DNA from: JANRKN01 sp033763435
GTDB lineage: Bacteria > Planctomycetota > Phycisphaerae > Phycisphaerales > UBA1924
Direction: 5' to 3'
DNA: 11,250 nt
NCBI GenBank assembly: GCA_033763435.1
Contig: JANRKN010000150.1
Location: 1 to 11,250 of the forward strand
A program made the translations under genes and the position numbers. Under the pieces are notes generated by a model. It was not told where the DNA came from. It made no database searches and saw only the letters and a program-made list of their open reading frames with translations. The stretch's first letter is position 1. Each line of letters starts with the position of its first letter. Shown piece after piece: positions 1 to 6,777 of this stretch.

Positions 1-1059
1 CGCGCGGGCGCGCCCACGCTGCTCGTGCAGGGCCTGGACGTGGATCAGTTCGTCCCCGTCTGCGAGGCGCTGGGTGTTCGGCGCGAGCTGTACCTGGGCT
101 GGCGCGATTTTCACGCCCAGCTCCGCGCGCTGGTGGGCCCCGCGCGCCGCGTGGCGATGGAATACTCACCCGGCGCCGCGCTCCCCGTCAATGCCGTCGT
201 CGATGCCGGCACCGTCGAGCTCGTCCGCTCGATGGGCTTCGAAGTCGTTTCCTCGGCCGATCTGGTGCAGGGCGTGGTCGCGGTCTGGTCCGAGGCGGGC
301 CTGGCCGCCCACCGCCGCGCGAGCGAGAAGACGGGCCGGATCGTCCGCGACGCCTTCGCGTTCATCGGCTCCAAGCTCGACTCGGGCGTCACCGAGCACG
401 ACGCGGCCCGCTACATCCTCGAGCGCTTTGCCAGCGAGAACCTCGAGACCGCCGACGCGCCGATCGTCGCCGTGAACGAGCACTCGGGCAACCCGCACTT
501 TGAAGTCTCCGCGACCAGCCCCGCGAAGATCCGCCGGGGCGACTGGGTGATGATCGACCTCTGGGCGCGCGAGCGCGGCGCCTCGCCCGCCGCGACGGAA
601 GAGCACATCTACTCCGACATCACCTGGATGGGCTTCGCGGGCGACCCCACCAAGGCCCCGCCCGAGCACCTGCGCGTGTGGGAAACCGTCCGCGGCGCGC
701 GCGATGCCGCCGTCCGCTGCGCCCGCGACGCCTTCGCGCAGAACCGCGCGGTCCAAGGCTGGGAGCTCGACGAGGCCGCACGCGCCGTCATCATCGCCGC
801 GGGCCTCGAGCACGGCATCAAGCACCGCACGGGCCACTCCCTCAGCCGCGGCCCGCGCGTCCACGGCCTGGGCGTCAACATCGACAACCTCGAAACCCGC
901 GACACCCGCTCGCTCATCCCCGGCATCGGTTTCACCATCGAGCCGGGCGTCTACCTCCCCGCCTTCGGCTGCCGGAGCGAGATCAACGTCTACATCGACC
1001 CCGCCCAGGGCCCGGTCGTCACCAGCGTGCAGCAGGACGAACTCGTGCGGATCGGCTGA
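1..1059 (+). CDS. M24 family metallopeptidase (Xaa-Pro aminopeptidase-like), 5'-truncated
   Basis: The frame is open from base 1, so the gene begins upstream of the window. The first visible start-like codon, GTG at 25, is probably internal. Residues are counted from that GTG. An N-terminal creatinase-like region (to about residue 95) is followed by a pita-bread M24 domain. All five expected metal ligands are visible: D178 (in MIDLW), D198 (in YSDIT), H271 (in HRTGHS), E306 (in TIEPG) and E319 (in RSEIN). This order fits a dinuclear-metal aminopeptidase that releases N-terminal residues preceding proline, probably in the cytoplasm. The exact substrate cannot be told. D178 and D198 are 20 residues apart, longer than the 11 seen in E. 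coli PepP, so a short insertion lies between the ligands. The TGA at 1057-1059 is 7 bases from the convergent kinase stop. Family assignment is firm; substrate is inference. Confidence 0.93.
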   Translation, partial: RAGAPTLLVQGLDVDQFVPVCEALGVRRELYLGWRDFHAQLRALVGPARRVAMEYSPGAALPVNAVVDAGTVELVRSMGFEVVSSADLVQGVVAVWSEAGLAAHRRASEKTGRIVRDAFAFIGSKLDSGVTEHDAARYILERFASENLETADAPIVAVNEHSGNPHFEVSATSPAKIRRGDWVMIDLWARERGASPAATEEHIYSDITWMGFAGDPTKAPPEHLRVWETVRGARDAAVRCARDAFAQNRAVQGWELDEAARAVIIAAGLEHGIKHRTGHSLSRGPRVHGLGVNIDNLETRDTRSLIPGIGFTIEPGVYLPAFGCRSEINVYIDPAQGPVVTSVQQDELVRIG

Positions 1060-1066
1060 GCCAGCC

Positions 1067-2950
1067 TCACGCCGCCTTGCGCGCGGGGGCCCGCTCCAGC
1101 TGCGCTTTGAGCACGCGCACGAGCGTCTCGGGGTCGATCGGCTTGGTCACGCTGTCGTCGCACCCCGCGTGCAGGCAGCGGTCGAGCTCTTCGCGCATCG
1201 CGTGCGCGGTCGCCGCGATGATCGGCGTCCGCTCGCCCCGCGCCCGCAGCGCCCGCACCGCCGTGAGCCCGTCCATCACCGGCATCTGCATGTCCATCAG
1301 CACCGCGTCGTAGCGCCCGCGCGCCATCGCGTCGAGCGCCTCCTGCCCGTTCTCGGCCGTGTCCACCGTCAGCCCGAGCGACTCGAGGATCGTCTGCAGC
1401 AGCAGGCGGTTGTCGGCCCCGTCATCAACCACCAGCACGCGCCCCGAGAGCCGCACCTCATCCCACGCCGCGGGTCGCTCGCTCTCGATCGCGTCAAGGT
1501 TGGACGTGCGCCCTGACCGCGCCCCTGCCCCTTCGACGATGCCCGGGCGGATCTCGAGCGTGAACGCGCTGCCCAGCCCCGGCGCGCTCTGCGCGTGGAT
1601 CGTCCCGCCCAGCATCTCCGCGAGGCGCTTGGAGATCGCCAGCCCCAGCCCCGTGCCCCCGAAGCGCCGCGTCGTCGACGCGTCCGCCTGCGTGAAGGGC
1701 CTGAACAGCCTCGAGATCTGCTCGGCGTTCATGCCGATGCCCGTGTCGCGCACCTCAAAGCTCAGCACGCCCGCGCGCTCGCGCGCGATGATCGTCACCG
1801 AGCCGTGCTCGGTGAACTTCACCGCGTTGCCGGTCAGGTTCATCAGGATCTGCCGCAGGCGCACCGGGTCGGTCATGACGCGCGAGGGAATGTCGCCCTC
1901 GACGCACGCGCGCAGCTCCAGGCCCTTCTCGGCCGCGGGCACGCGCATGAGCGAGAGCACCTCCGCGACCACCGCGCCCGGCGCGCACTCGAGCGTTTCG
2001 ATGCTCATGCGCCCCGACTCGATCTTCGACAGATCGAGAATGTCGTTCAGGATCGTCAGCAGGTGCCGCCCGTTGCGCTGGATCGTGCCGATCGCTTCGG
2101 TCCGCGCCTCGGGCTCGATCCGCCCCGACGCGAGCAGGTCCGCATAGCCCAGGATCGCGGTCATGGGCGTGCGGATCTCGTGCGACATGTTCGCGAGGAA
2201 CTCGCTCTTGAGGCGCGAGCTGGCCTCCGCGGCCTCGGCCGCCGCGCGGGCGTTCTGCGCCGCCTCACGCTCGGCCAGGAACCGCCTCATCATCTCAAAC
2301 CCGCGCACCCACCCGATCGTCAGCACCCCGACCATCAGCGACGAGACGATCACCATCCCCGTCAGCAATCCGTCCGCGCGCCGGCTGTTCTCGATCCGCG
2401 CCGCGTCGAGCGCCGCGATCACCCGCTTCATCCCCGCCGCGTAAATCCGCTTGTTCTGCTCGTACGCCGGGCTGTCCAGCAGCGCCAGCGCCTCGGCCGA
2501 CGCTCCCGCGCGCACCAGCTCCAGCGCGCGATGCTCCATCCCGACCAGCGCGCGGTTCGCCTCGTCGCTCGCCTCGCCCCCGGCTCGGATCGCGCCCTCC
2601 GGCGCCGAACGCGCGAACCGACGCAGCTCCTCGTCCAGCAACGGCTCATGCCGGCGGTACCGCGCCTCCCACATCGGGTCGCCCGTCGCCGCGGCCATCC
2701 GCGCCGACATCGTCAGCACCTCGTCGTACCACATCACCCGACCCACCGCACGCTCGGCCTCGAGCCCCTGCTCCAGCACGTCGTCGAAGTGATGATTGCT
2801 GAACACCACCGTCGCGCCCAGCAGACCCATGAACAGCAGCGTCACCCCCAGCAGACCGTGCAGCCGCCGACGCGGACCGCGCGCAACGTCTCCCCCGGAC
2901 CCCGCAGGCCCGGTCGCAACGCCCTGGCTCTGTTCGATTTGGGCTCCCAA
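1067..2950 (-). CDS. Membrane-anchored hybrid sensor histidine kinase (HisKA-HATPase-REC)
   Basis: The 627-residue protein has a transmembrane segment at about 33-51, an extracytoplasmic helical sensor region at 52-193, a second transmembrane segment at about 195-214 and an Ala/Glu-rich coiled coil at 222-248. HisKA follows, with phospho-acceptor H257 in SHEIRTP. The HATPase has its N box at N371-N375, G1 DTGIG at 402 and G2 GGTGLGL at 431. The C-terminal receiver (about 503-620) carries D509/D510, phospho-acceptor D553, T581 and K603, so all key residues are present. It should autophosphorylate on His and pass phosphate to its own receiver, and from there to an unseen phosphotransfer protein. 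No separate regulator or output domain is adjacent, so its target is unknown. The start is TTG at 2950, the only start-type codon after the in-frame stop at 3008-3010, and no good ribosome site precedes it. GTG at residue 36 is an alternative that shortens the first membrane segment only slightly. Confidence 0.95.
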   Translation of the reverse strand: MGAQIEQSQGVATGPAGSGGDVARGPRRRLHGLLGVTLLFMGLLGATVVFSNHHFDDVLEQGLEAERAVGRVMWYDEVLTMSARMAAATGDPMWEARYRRHEPLLDEELRRFARSAPEGAIRAGGEASDEANRALVGMEHRALELVRAGASAEALALLDSPAYEQNKRIYAAGMKRVIAALDAARIENSRRADGLLTGMVIVSSLMVGVLTIGWVRGFEMMRRFLAEREAAQNARAAAEAAEASSRLKSEFLANMSHEIRTPMTAILGYADLLASGRIEPEARTEAIGTIQRNGRHLLTILNDILDLSKIESGRMSIETLECAPGAVVAEVLSLMRVPAAEKGLELRACVEGDIPSRVMTDPVRLRQILMNLTGNAVKFTEHGSVTIIARERAGVLSFEVRDTGIGMNAEQISRLFRPFTQADASTTRRFGGTGLGLAISKRLAEMLGGTIHAQSAPGLGSAFTLEIRPGIVEGAGARSGRTSNLDAIESERPAAWDEVRLSGRVLVVDDGADNRLLLQTILESLGLTVDTAENGQEALDAMARGRYDAVLMDMQMPVMDGLTAVRALRARGERTPIIAATAHAMREELDRCLHAGCDDSVTKPIDPETLVRVLKAQLERAPARKAA

Positions 2951-3056
2951 CGCGTCCGCACTCCGACCACACCCCGATCCCTCTGTCGGACGTTTCCGGG
3001 CCCCAGTCTATTCCCGCCCACCCGCCGCAAGGCCAATCCGGCCTCTTCCAAGGGCC

Positions 3057-3086
3057 GGTGACCCCCACTGACAGGGTGTTGTCACC
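3057..3086. repeat. Inverted repeat GGTGAC / GTCACC, possible operator
   Basis: GGTGAC at 3057-3062 and its exact complement GTCACC at 3081-3086 are separated by 18 bases. They lie in the divergent spacer between the histidine kinase and the FlgM-like gene. The centre-to-centre distance of about 24 bases would suit a dimeric DNA-binding protein or an RNA hairpin. No repeat at this site resembles an operator I can name. Confidence 0.35.
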
Positions 3087-3114
3087 GCGCCGATGACCCC
3101 AAGCGCCCGTCTTA

Positions 3115-3123
3115 CCCGATAAT
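3115..3123 (+). promoter_or_regulatory. Candidate -10 element, sigma-28-like (CCCGATAA) or sigma-70-like (GATAAT)
   Basis: CCCGATAA at 3115-3122 matches seven of eight bases of the sigma-28 (FliA) -10 octamer GCCGATAA. The overlapping GATAAT at 3118-3123 matches five of six bases of the sigma-70 -10. No convincing -35 of either class is found at the expected distance. A second octamer-like sequence, GCCGATGA, lies at 3089-3096. Transcription from here would start near 3130 and give a leader of about 85 bases before the FlgM-like start at 3213. Confidence 0.4.
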
Positions 3124-3126
3124 GAA

Positions 3127-3156
3127 CCGAACGCGAGGTTCGGATCGATGCCGAAC
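3127..3156 (+). repeat. Three-part repeat able to form two mutually exclusive hairpins
   Basis: CCGAAC occurs at 3127-3132 and again at 3151-3156. Its complement GTTCGG lies between them at 3138-3143. The central copy can pair with either flank, giving a 6-bp stem with a 5-base loop or a 6-bp stem with a 7-base loop. The element sits just downstream of the candidate -10, so it would be at or near the 5' end of the FlgM-like transcript. It could be a leader switch or a double operator. Confidence 0.45.
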
Positions 3157-3197
3157 GCCCGCGACTTTTCTGACCGCCCCGCACGTCAAGCAGCCAC

Positions 3198-3206
3198 GAG
3201 GAGGAG
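3198..3206 (+). promoter_or_regulatory. Strong Shine-Dalgarno for the FlgM-like gene
   Basis: GAGGAGGAG lies 6 bases before the ATG at 3213. It is among the best ribosome sites in the window and is the main evidence that this short reading frame is translated. Confidence 0.75.
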
Positions 3207-3212
3207 CGCATC

Positions 3213-3491
3213 ATGCAGACGTTGACCGCCGGTTTCTCAGGCGACGCCTTTCCCCGCCCTGGCGAGGCACCGGGCCGCCATCCCGAGCACGGGCATCCGA
3301 TCCGCTGGGCGCTGGTCGCGCGGGCGCGCTCGGCCGTGCGGTCGGGGGCGTTCGATCGTCCGGGGCTGGCCGAGGAGGCGCTGGCTCGCGCACTGAAGCC
3401 CGAGGTTTCTCGGACCCGCGTCCCGGGTTTGCTGGCCTCGCCCGGCCGTTCGTCACAATCGCGCGGGCGGGGTCCGCGTTCGTTGGGCTGA
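3213..3491 (+). CDS. Small protein with FlgM (anti-sigma-28)-like C-terminal motif
   Basis: The 92-residue protein has no signal peptide or membrane segment. Residues 1-28 are Pro/Gly/His-rich and look disordered. About residues 35-62 contain VARARSAVRSGAFDRPGLAEEALARAL, split here as VARARSAVRSGAFDRP then GLAEEALARAL. This resembles the helix-turn-helix core of FlgM-type anti-sigma factors: a basic helix, Gly-aromatic, a short turn, then an Ala/Leu helix. The last 30 residues are Ser/Arg/Gly-rich with no recognisable fold, and third-position GC falls there. FlgM binds and inhibits the flagellar sigma factor FliA; whether this protein does so is inference. A strong ribosome site supports the start. 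No flagellar gene is visible nearby. It could instead be an unrelated short regulatory protein, and the family call is tentative. Confidence 0.6.
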   Translation: MQTLTAGFSGDAFPRPGEAPGRHPEHGHPIRWALVARARSAVRSGAFDRPGLAEEALARALKPEVSRTRVPGLLASPGRSSQSRGRGPRSLG

Positions 3492-3511
3492 ACCCTCCCG
3501 CGGGGTATCTT
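3483..3511 (+). promoter_or_regulatory. Candidate sigma-70-type promoter for the HAF-repeat gene
   Basis: TTGGGC at 3483-3488 and TATCTT at 3506-3511 are separated by exactly 17 bases. The -35 overlaps the last codons of the FlgM-like gene. Transcription would start near 3518 and leave a leader of about 65 bases before the ATG at 3582. The hexamers are imperfect, so the call rests mainly on spacing and position. Confidence 0.35.
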
Positions 3512-3581
3512 CGTATCGGACATTCTGCCGGGGCGTGCGTTCCGCGCGCCGGGGGCGAAGGATCCGCATCGAACGGGCACG

Positions 3582-4820
3582 ATGACGCTGCGCACAAACC
3601 TTCTTCGGTGGGCCTTGCCGGCGCTCTGCGTCGCGGGGGCCGCCCGCGCGCAGACGTTCTCCGTCGTCGACCCGGGCCTGCCCGACCTGGGCACCGACGC
3701 GCGCGCGACCGCCCTCTCGGGCTCGGGCTGGCTCGTCGGCGAGTGGGTCGATGCCGACGGACTCACCCGCGGCTTTCGCTGGCGCGCTGGGCAGGCGCCG
3801 CTGGACCTGGGCTTCCTTCCCAACATGATCGAGTGTCGCGCCGCGGGCGTGAACGACAGCGGGCAGGTCGTCGGCTGGTGCTCGCGCGGGTTCAACAACA
3901 CCGGCACGCTGCGTCCGTTCTACTGGTCCGACGCGACCGGCATGCGCGACCTGGGCACGCTCGACGGCAGCTTCGAATCCTCCGCAACCGCGCTGGCGAT
4001 CAACAACCTGGGCCTCGTCGCCGGGCGCAGCGATGCCGCGGGCGAGCCCGTGCGCCCCACACACGCCGCCGCGTGGACGATCAACCCGAGCACGGGCGCC
4101 GTGCTCTCACGCACCGACCTGCACACCGGCGCGCCCAACCTGCTCTCGGTCGCGGTCGCCGTGAACGACGCGGGACAGATCGCCTACTGGATTCAGGAGC
4201 TCGACTCGCTCAACGCCTCGCGCTACTTCTCGAGGCGCTGGCCCGAGCGCATCACCGTCGGCCCATCCTCGTCCTTCTGCTTCGCGACCGCCATGAGCCC
4301 GACGGGCGCGATCGCGGGCGTCGCGTTCAACTTCGGCGTCTCGTCCGCCTGGTTCTGGACAGGCCCGACCCCCGGCCCGGGCACGACGCTGCCCGCCTCC
4401 GACGCCGCGGCGCGGGGCATCAACTCCGCGGGCGACGTCGTGGGCGAGCTGAACTCCGGCTTCGGACCGCAGCGAGGCTTTCTGTTCAGGGGCGGGCTTG
4501 TGCGCGACCTGAACACCCTGCTCAGGCCCGAAGACTCCGCCCGCTGGACGATCACCCGCGCGCTGGCCATCACCGACAGCGGGCGCATCGCCGCCGTCGC
4601 CTCCGCGACGATCAACGGCTCGCCCCGCACGCGCGCAGTCATCCTCACGCCCTGCCTGGCCGACTACGACCACTCGGGATTCGTGGACAGCGACGACTTC
4701 GTCGCGTTCAGCGAGGACTTCGCCGCAGGACGCAGCGCGTCGGACATCGATGGTTCAGGGTTCATCGACTCCGACGACTTTGTGGCGTTCGTCGCGCGCT
4801 TCAGCGTCGGCTGTCCCTGA
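3582..4820 (+). CDS. Secreted HAF-repeat protein with C-terminal GC-type dockerin-like EF-hand module
   Basis: The 412-residue precursor has a Sec signal peptide (about 1-23, cleavage after ARA, mature N-terminus Q24). Residues 36-345 hold about six HAF-type repeats, each with an aromatic strand (GFRW, PFYW, AAAW, AWFW, GFLF) and an Asn-x-x-Gly-x-Val-x-Gly turn such as NDSGQVVG. These probably form a beta-propeller-like extracellular domain of unknown ligand. The C-terminus has C358, two Ca2+-loop-like segments starting at D361 (DYDHSGFVDSDDF) and D388 (DIDGSGFIDSDDF), and a final GCP. This matches the Cys-flanked dockerin-like tails common on secreted planctomycete proteins, which probably mediate attachment or sorting. 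No strong ribosome site precedes ATG 3582, but the signal peptide begins there. The gene lies 90 bases after the FlgM-like gene and converges on the GH56-like gene. Its biological role is unknown. Confidence 0.9.
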   Translation: MTLRTNLLRWALPALCVAGAARAQTFSVVDPGLPDLGTDARATALSGSGWLVGEWVDADGLTRGFRWRAGQAPLDLGFLPNMIECRAAGVNDSGQVVGWCSRGFNNTGTLRPFYWSDATGMRDLGTLDGSFESSATALAINNLGLVAGRSDAAGEPVRPTHAAAWTINPSTGAVLSRTDLHTGAPNLLSVAVAVNDAGQIAYWIQELDSLNASRYFSRRWPERITVGPSSSFCFATAMSPTGAIAGVAFNFGVSSAWFWTGPTPGPGTTLPASDAAARGINSAGDVVGELNSGFGPQRGFLFRGGLVRDLNTLLRPEDSARWTITRALAITDSGRIAAVASATINGSPRTRAVILTPCLADYDHSGFVDSDDFVAFSEDFAAGRSASDIDGSGFIDSDDFVAFVARFSVGCP

Positions 4821-4834
4821 GCCGCGGCCCGGCG

Positions 4835-6295
4835 TTACGGGCAGCCCGCCTGATAGGCGTTGGAGTACAGGATGAAGTCGTCGCTGTCGACCGCGCCCGA
4901 GCGGTTGAGATCGGCGTTGCGCACGCAGCGCGGCTCGGGCCCGCGCACGCTGACGCCCGGATCGACGCATCCCAGGTCATAGTCGCTCAGGAACGCCTCG
5001 AAGTCCGAAGGCTCAAGCCGGCCGTTGCCGTCGTAGTCCGCGACGCACGGGGGCCTGGGCGTCCCCGCCTCGAACGAGGGCGTCGCCAGCCGCGTGGTGG
5101 TCGTCTGCTCCGCGACGCCCCAGACCCAAGGCACCACGCCCTGCGCGACCTGGTCCCACTGCTGGAACCCCGCGCGCGCGAGCGTCAGCCGAATCGCCGG
5201 CAGCAGCCGCGTGTCCATGTTCTCCTGAAGGTTGTAGAAGTCCTGAGGCTTCTTGATCGACCACCACAGCACGATCCCGTCCGCGGGTGAGTCCCACGGG
5301 ATGTTCACCGAGTGCTGCAGATTGATGTCGTTGAGGAACTGCTGCCAGTACGGGCCCGACCCCTCGTGATAGGTCGGCATGATCATCGCGAAGACCTTCT
5401 TGTCGGGCCCCGCGACACGCCGCGCCTCGGTCAGCTGCGCAAAGTGCAGCCGATAGTCCTGCACCTGCACGTTCTGATGGTCCTGATCCGTCACGATGCT
5501 CCCGTCGGGCAGCGTGTAGCGATAGCAGTAGATCGCGGGCGCCACGAAGTCCGACGTGTCGTACGCCCAGCGCAGGATCGTGTCGTTCCACACCTTGAAC
5601 CGATTGGACGCGTACTGATACTCGGGCGTGGGCAGCGGATAGCCGTAGTACGCCCACTTCACGCCCGGGCGCGTCTCCTTGCACACCGCCATCGTCCGCG
5701 TGAAGATCTCCTGGCCCGCCTCGTTGAAGGTGTCCTGAAACACCAGCTCCTGCGCGGCCTCATCCAGCCCGGCGAGCCACTGCGGAAAGCGTGCGCGGAT
5801 GAACTCGCGCCAGTCGTCCTTGAAGTCCTCGTCCATCGCCGCCGGGCCAAGGTCGCTGGGAATGTTCCGCAGCACCTGCCAAGGCGGGCCCCAGTGCTCG
5901 TAGTCGATGATCGCGTAGCCGGTCGCGTTCGGGTTGGGGATCTCGGCGATCACGTCCGCGCGGACCTTGGCCAGGTGCGCCTGCATCTTGGCCTCGTCGT
6001 ACGCGAGGATGTGCGGGCCCATCATCGGGAAGTTGCCGAAGAACTGCTGATAGAAGATCCACGTGTCGCGGCGGATCGGCACGCCGCGGAAGTTGATCCT
6101 CGCCTGCCAGTCGATGCCCGAGCCCCACCGGAGTTCGTTGCGGTCGGTCGTGACACACCAGTGGATGCTGAAGTTGCCGCGGATCGGGTCGCCCGCGAAG
6201 ACCTGCGCGTGCGCCACCGACGCGCTCAGCGCCAGCGCCGCGCCCGTCACCGCTGTCCACACCCCCCGCGCCGCCCCTGCCAGCCATGCTCTCAT
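4835..6295 (-). CDS. Secreted GH56 hyaluronidase-like protein with dockerin-like tail
   Basis: The 486-residue precursor has a Sec signal peptide (1-30, AHA before Q31). The region to about residue 375 follows animal hyaluronidases in order: DTWIFYQQFFGNFP, a helix ending IAEIPNP, IIDYEHWGPPW, WAYYGYP (214-220), NDTILRWAYDTSDFVAPAIY, and GIVLWWSIKKP followed by ENMDTRLLPA. The catalytic D-x-E motif is intact as D131-Y-E133, equivalent to D129/E131 of human HYAL1. The family hydrolyses hyaluronan or chondroitin with retention; the actual substrate here is unknown. The family's disulphide cysteines are not conserved. A C-terminal EF-hand pair starts at C417 and C457 and ends in GCP. ATG 6295 is preferred over an in-frame start at 6394, because AGGAG lies 9 bases upstream and the signal peptide begins there. 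Family assignment is strong by pattern; activity is inferred. Confidence 0.87.
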   Translation of the reverse strand: MRAWLAGAARGVWTAVTGAALALSASVAHAQVFAGDPIRGNFSIHWCVTTDRNELRWGSGIDWQARINFRGVPIRRDTWIFYQQFFGNFPMMGPHILAYDEAKMQAHLAKVRADVIAEIPNPNATGYAIIDYEHWGPPWQVLRNIPSDLGPAAMDEDFKDDWREFIRARFPQWLAGLDEAAQELVFQDTFNEAGQEIFTRTMAVCKETRPGVKWAYYGYPLPTPEYQYASNRFKVWNDTILRWAYDTSDFVAPAIYCYRYTLPDGSIVTDQDHQNVQVQDYRLHFAQLTEARRVAGPDKKVFAMIMPTYHEGSGPYWQQFLNDINLQHSVNIPWDSPADGIVLWWSIKKPQDFYNLQENMDTRLLPAIRLTLARAGFQQWDQVAQGVVPWVWGVAEQTTTTRLATPSFEAGTPRPPCVADYDGNGRLEPSDFEAFLSDYDLGCVDPGVSVRGPEPRCVRNADLNRSGAVDSDDFILYSNAYQAGCP

Positions 6296-6777
6296 CGCTC
6301 GTCGCTCCTGAACCCCGCCACGAGCCCCCGAGGCCGCCGGTGCACTCAGACGTCGGCCTGCGCCCCGGCGCGCAGACCCAGACCCTCCCTCCACAGGGGA
6401 GGTCGGGCAAGTGAGGCGAGCCTAGCGATTTCCGGCGCGCACGCCGATGGGTTTATCGGAAGTTTGCGCGGGTTCTGCGCACCGGGGCTCCGCCACAGGC
6501 TGATCGCGGCGCCTGCCACTTGGGTACATCTGCTTATGCCAAGACAAATCTCGGCGAATCAGTAGGGTTTTGTCCCTCACTCACGCACTGCGGATCACGA
6601 TTCGCGTAAAAATGGAGAAGACCGCTCGTTATCTTTATCCCCTCAGGAGGGAGGGGAGCATTCCGGATACGGCGGGCAGATGGCAGGGCGAACGTCTGGC
6701 GGCCCGGTGCTTCGGGCAGGCGGTTGATCGGCCCGGTGTTCAGGATCGAGGGGGGTGGTGGGGGGAGGAGTTCAGTC
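6296..6777. other. Divergent control region between the GH56-like and PAS-LuxR genes
   Basis: This 482-base stretch has no convincing gene. The GH56-like side holds the ribosome site AGGAG (complement at 6305-6309). It also has two tandem hairpins: CTGCGC/GCGCAG at 6358-6375 and CCTCCC/GGGAGG at 6384-6402. The most A/T-rich part (about 6530-6640) probably holds promoters for both directions. The complement of 6532-6540 reads TGG-CATAAG, a weak extended -10 for the GH56-like gene. On the regulator side, CCCCTC at 6639-6644 pairs with GAGGGG at 6651-6656, leaving AGGAGG in the loop. No full -35/-10 pair was found on either strand. Confidence 0.5.
6764..6770 (+). promoter_or_regulatory. Shine-Dalgarno deciding the start of the PAS-LuxR gene
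   Basis: GGAGGAG lies 7 bases before the ATG at 6778. This favours 6778 over an in-frame upstream start at 6724, whose extra 18 residues are a Gly-rich run made by translating this ribosome site. Confidence 0.8.

Noticed and set aside
1595..3061. A 488-codon plus-strand frame opposite the histidine kinase
   Set aside because: It is antisense to clearly conserved kinase domains, and its product is Arg/His/Pro-rich without motifs.
3008..3907. A 299-codon minus-strand frame over the FlgM-like and HAF start regions
   Set aside because: It has no motif, no ribosome site and biased composition. The signal peptide and HAF repeats on the other strand explain the sequence.
3122..5290. A 722-codon plus-strand frame spanning the FlgM-like, HAF and part of the GH56-like genes
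   Set aside because: It crosses three supported genes in other frames, has Arg-rich composition and no recognisable domain, and lacks a ribosome site.
6680..6727. A 15-codon frame upstream of the PAS-LuxR gene as a leader peptide
   Set aside because: The nearest Shine-Dalgarno-like sequence is about 30 bases away and the peptide has no regulatory codon pattern.
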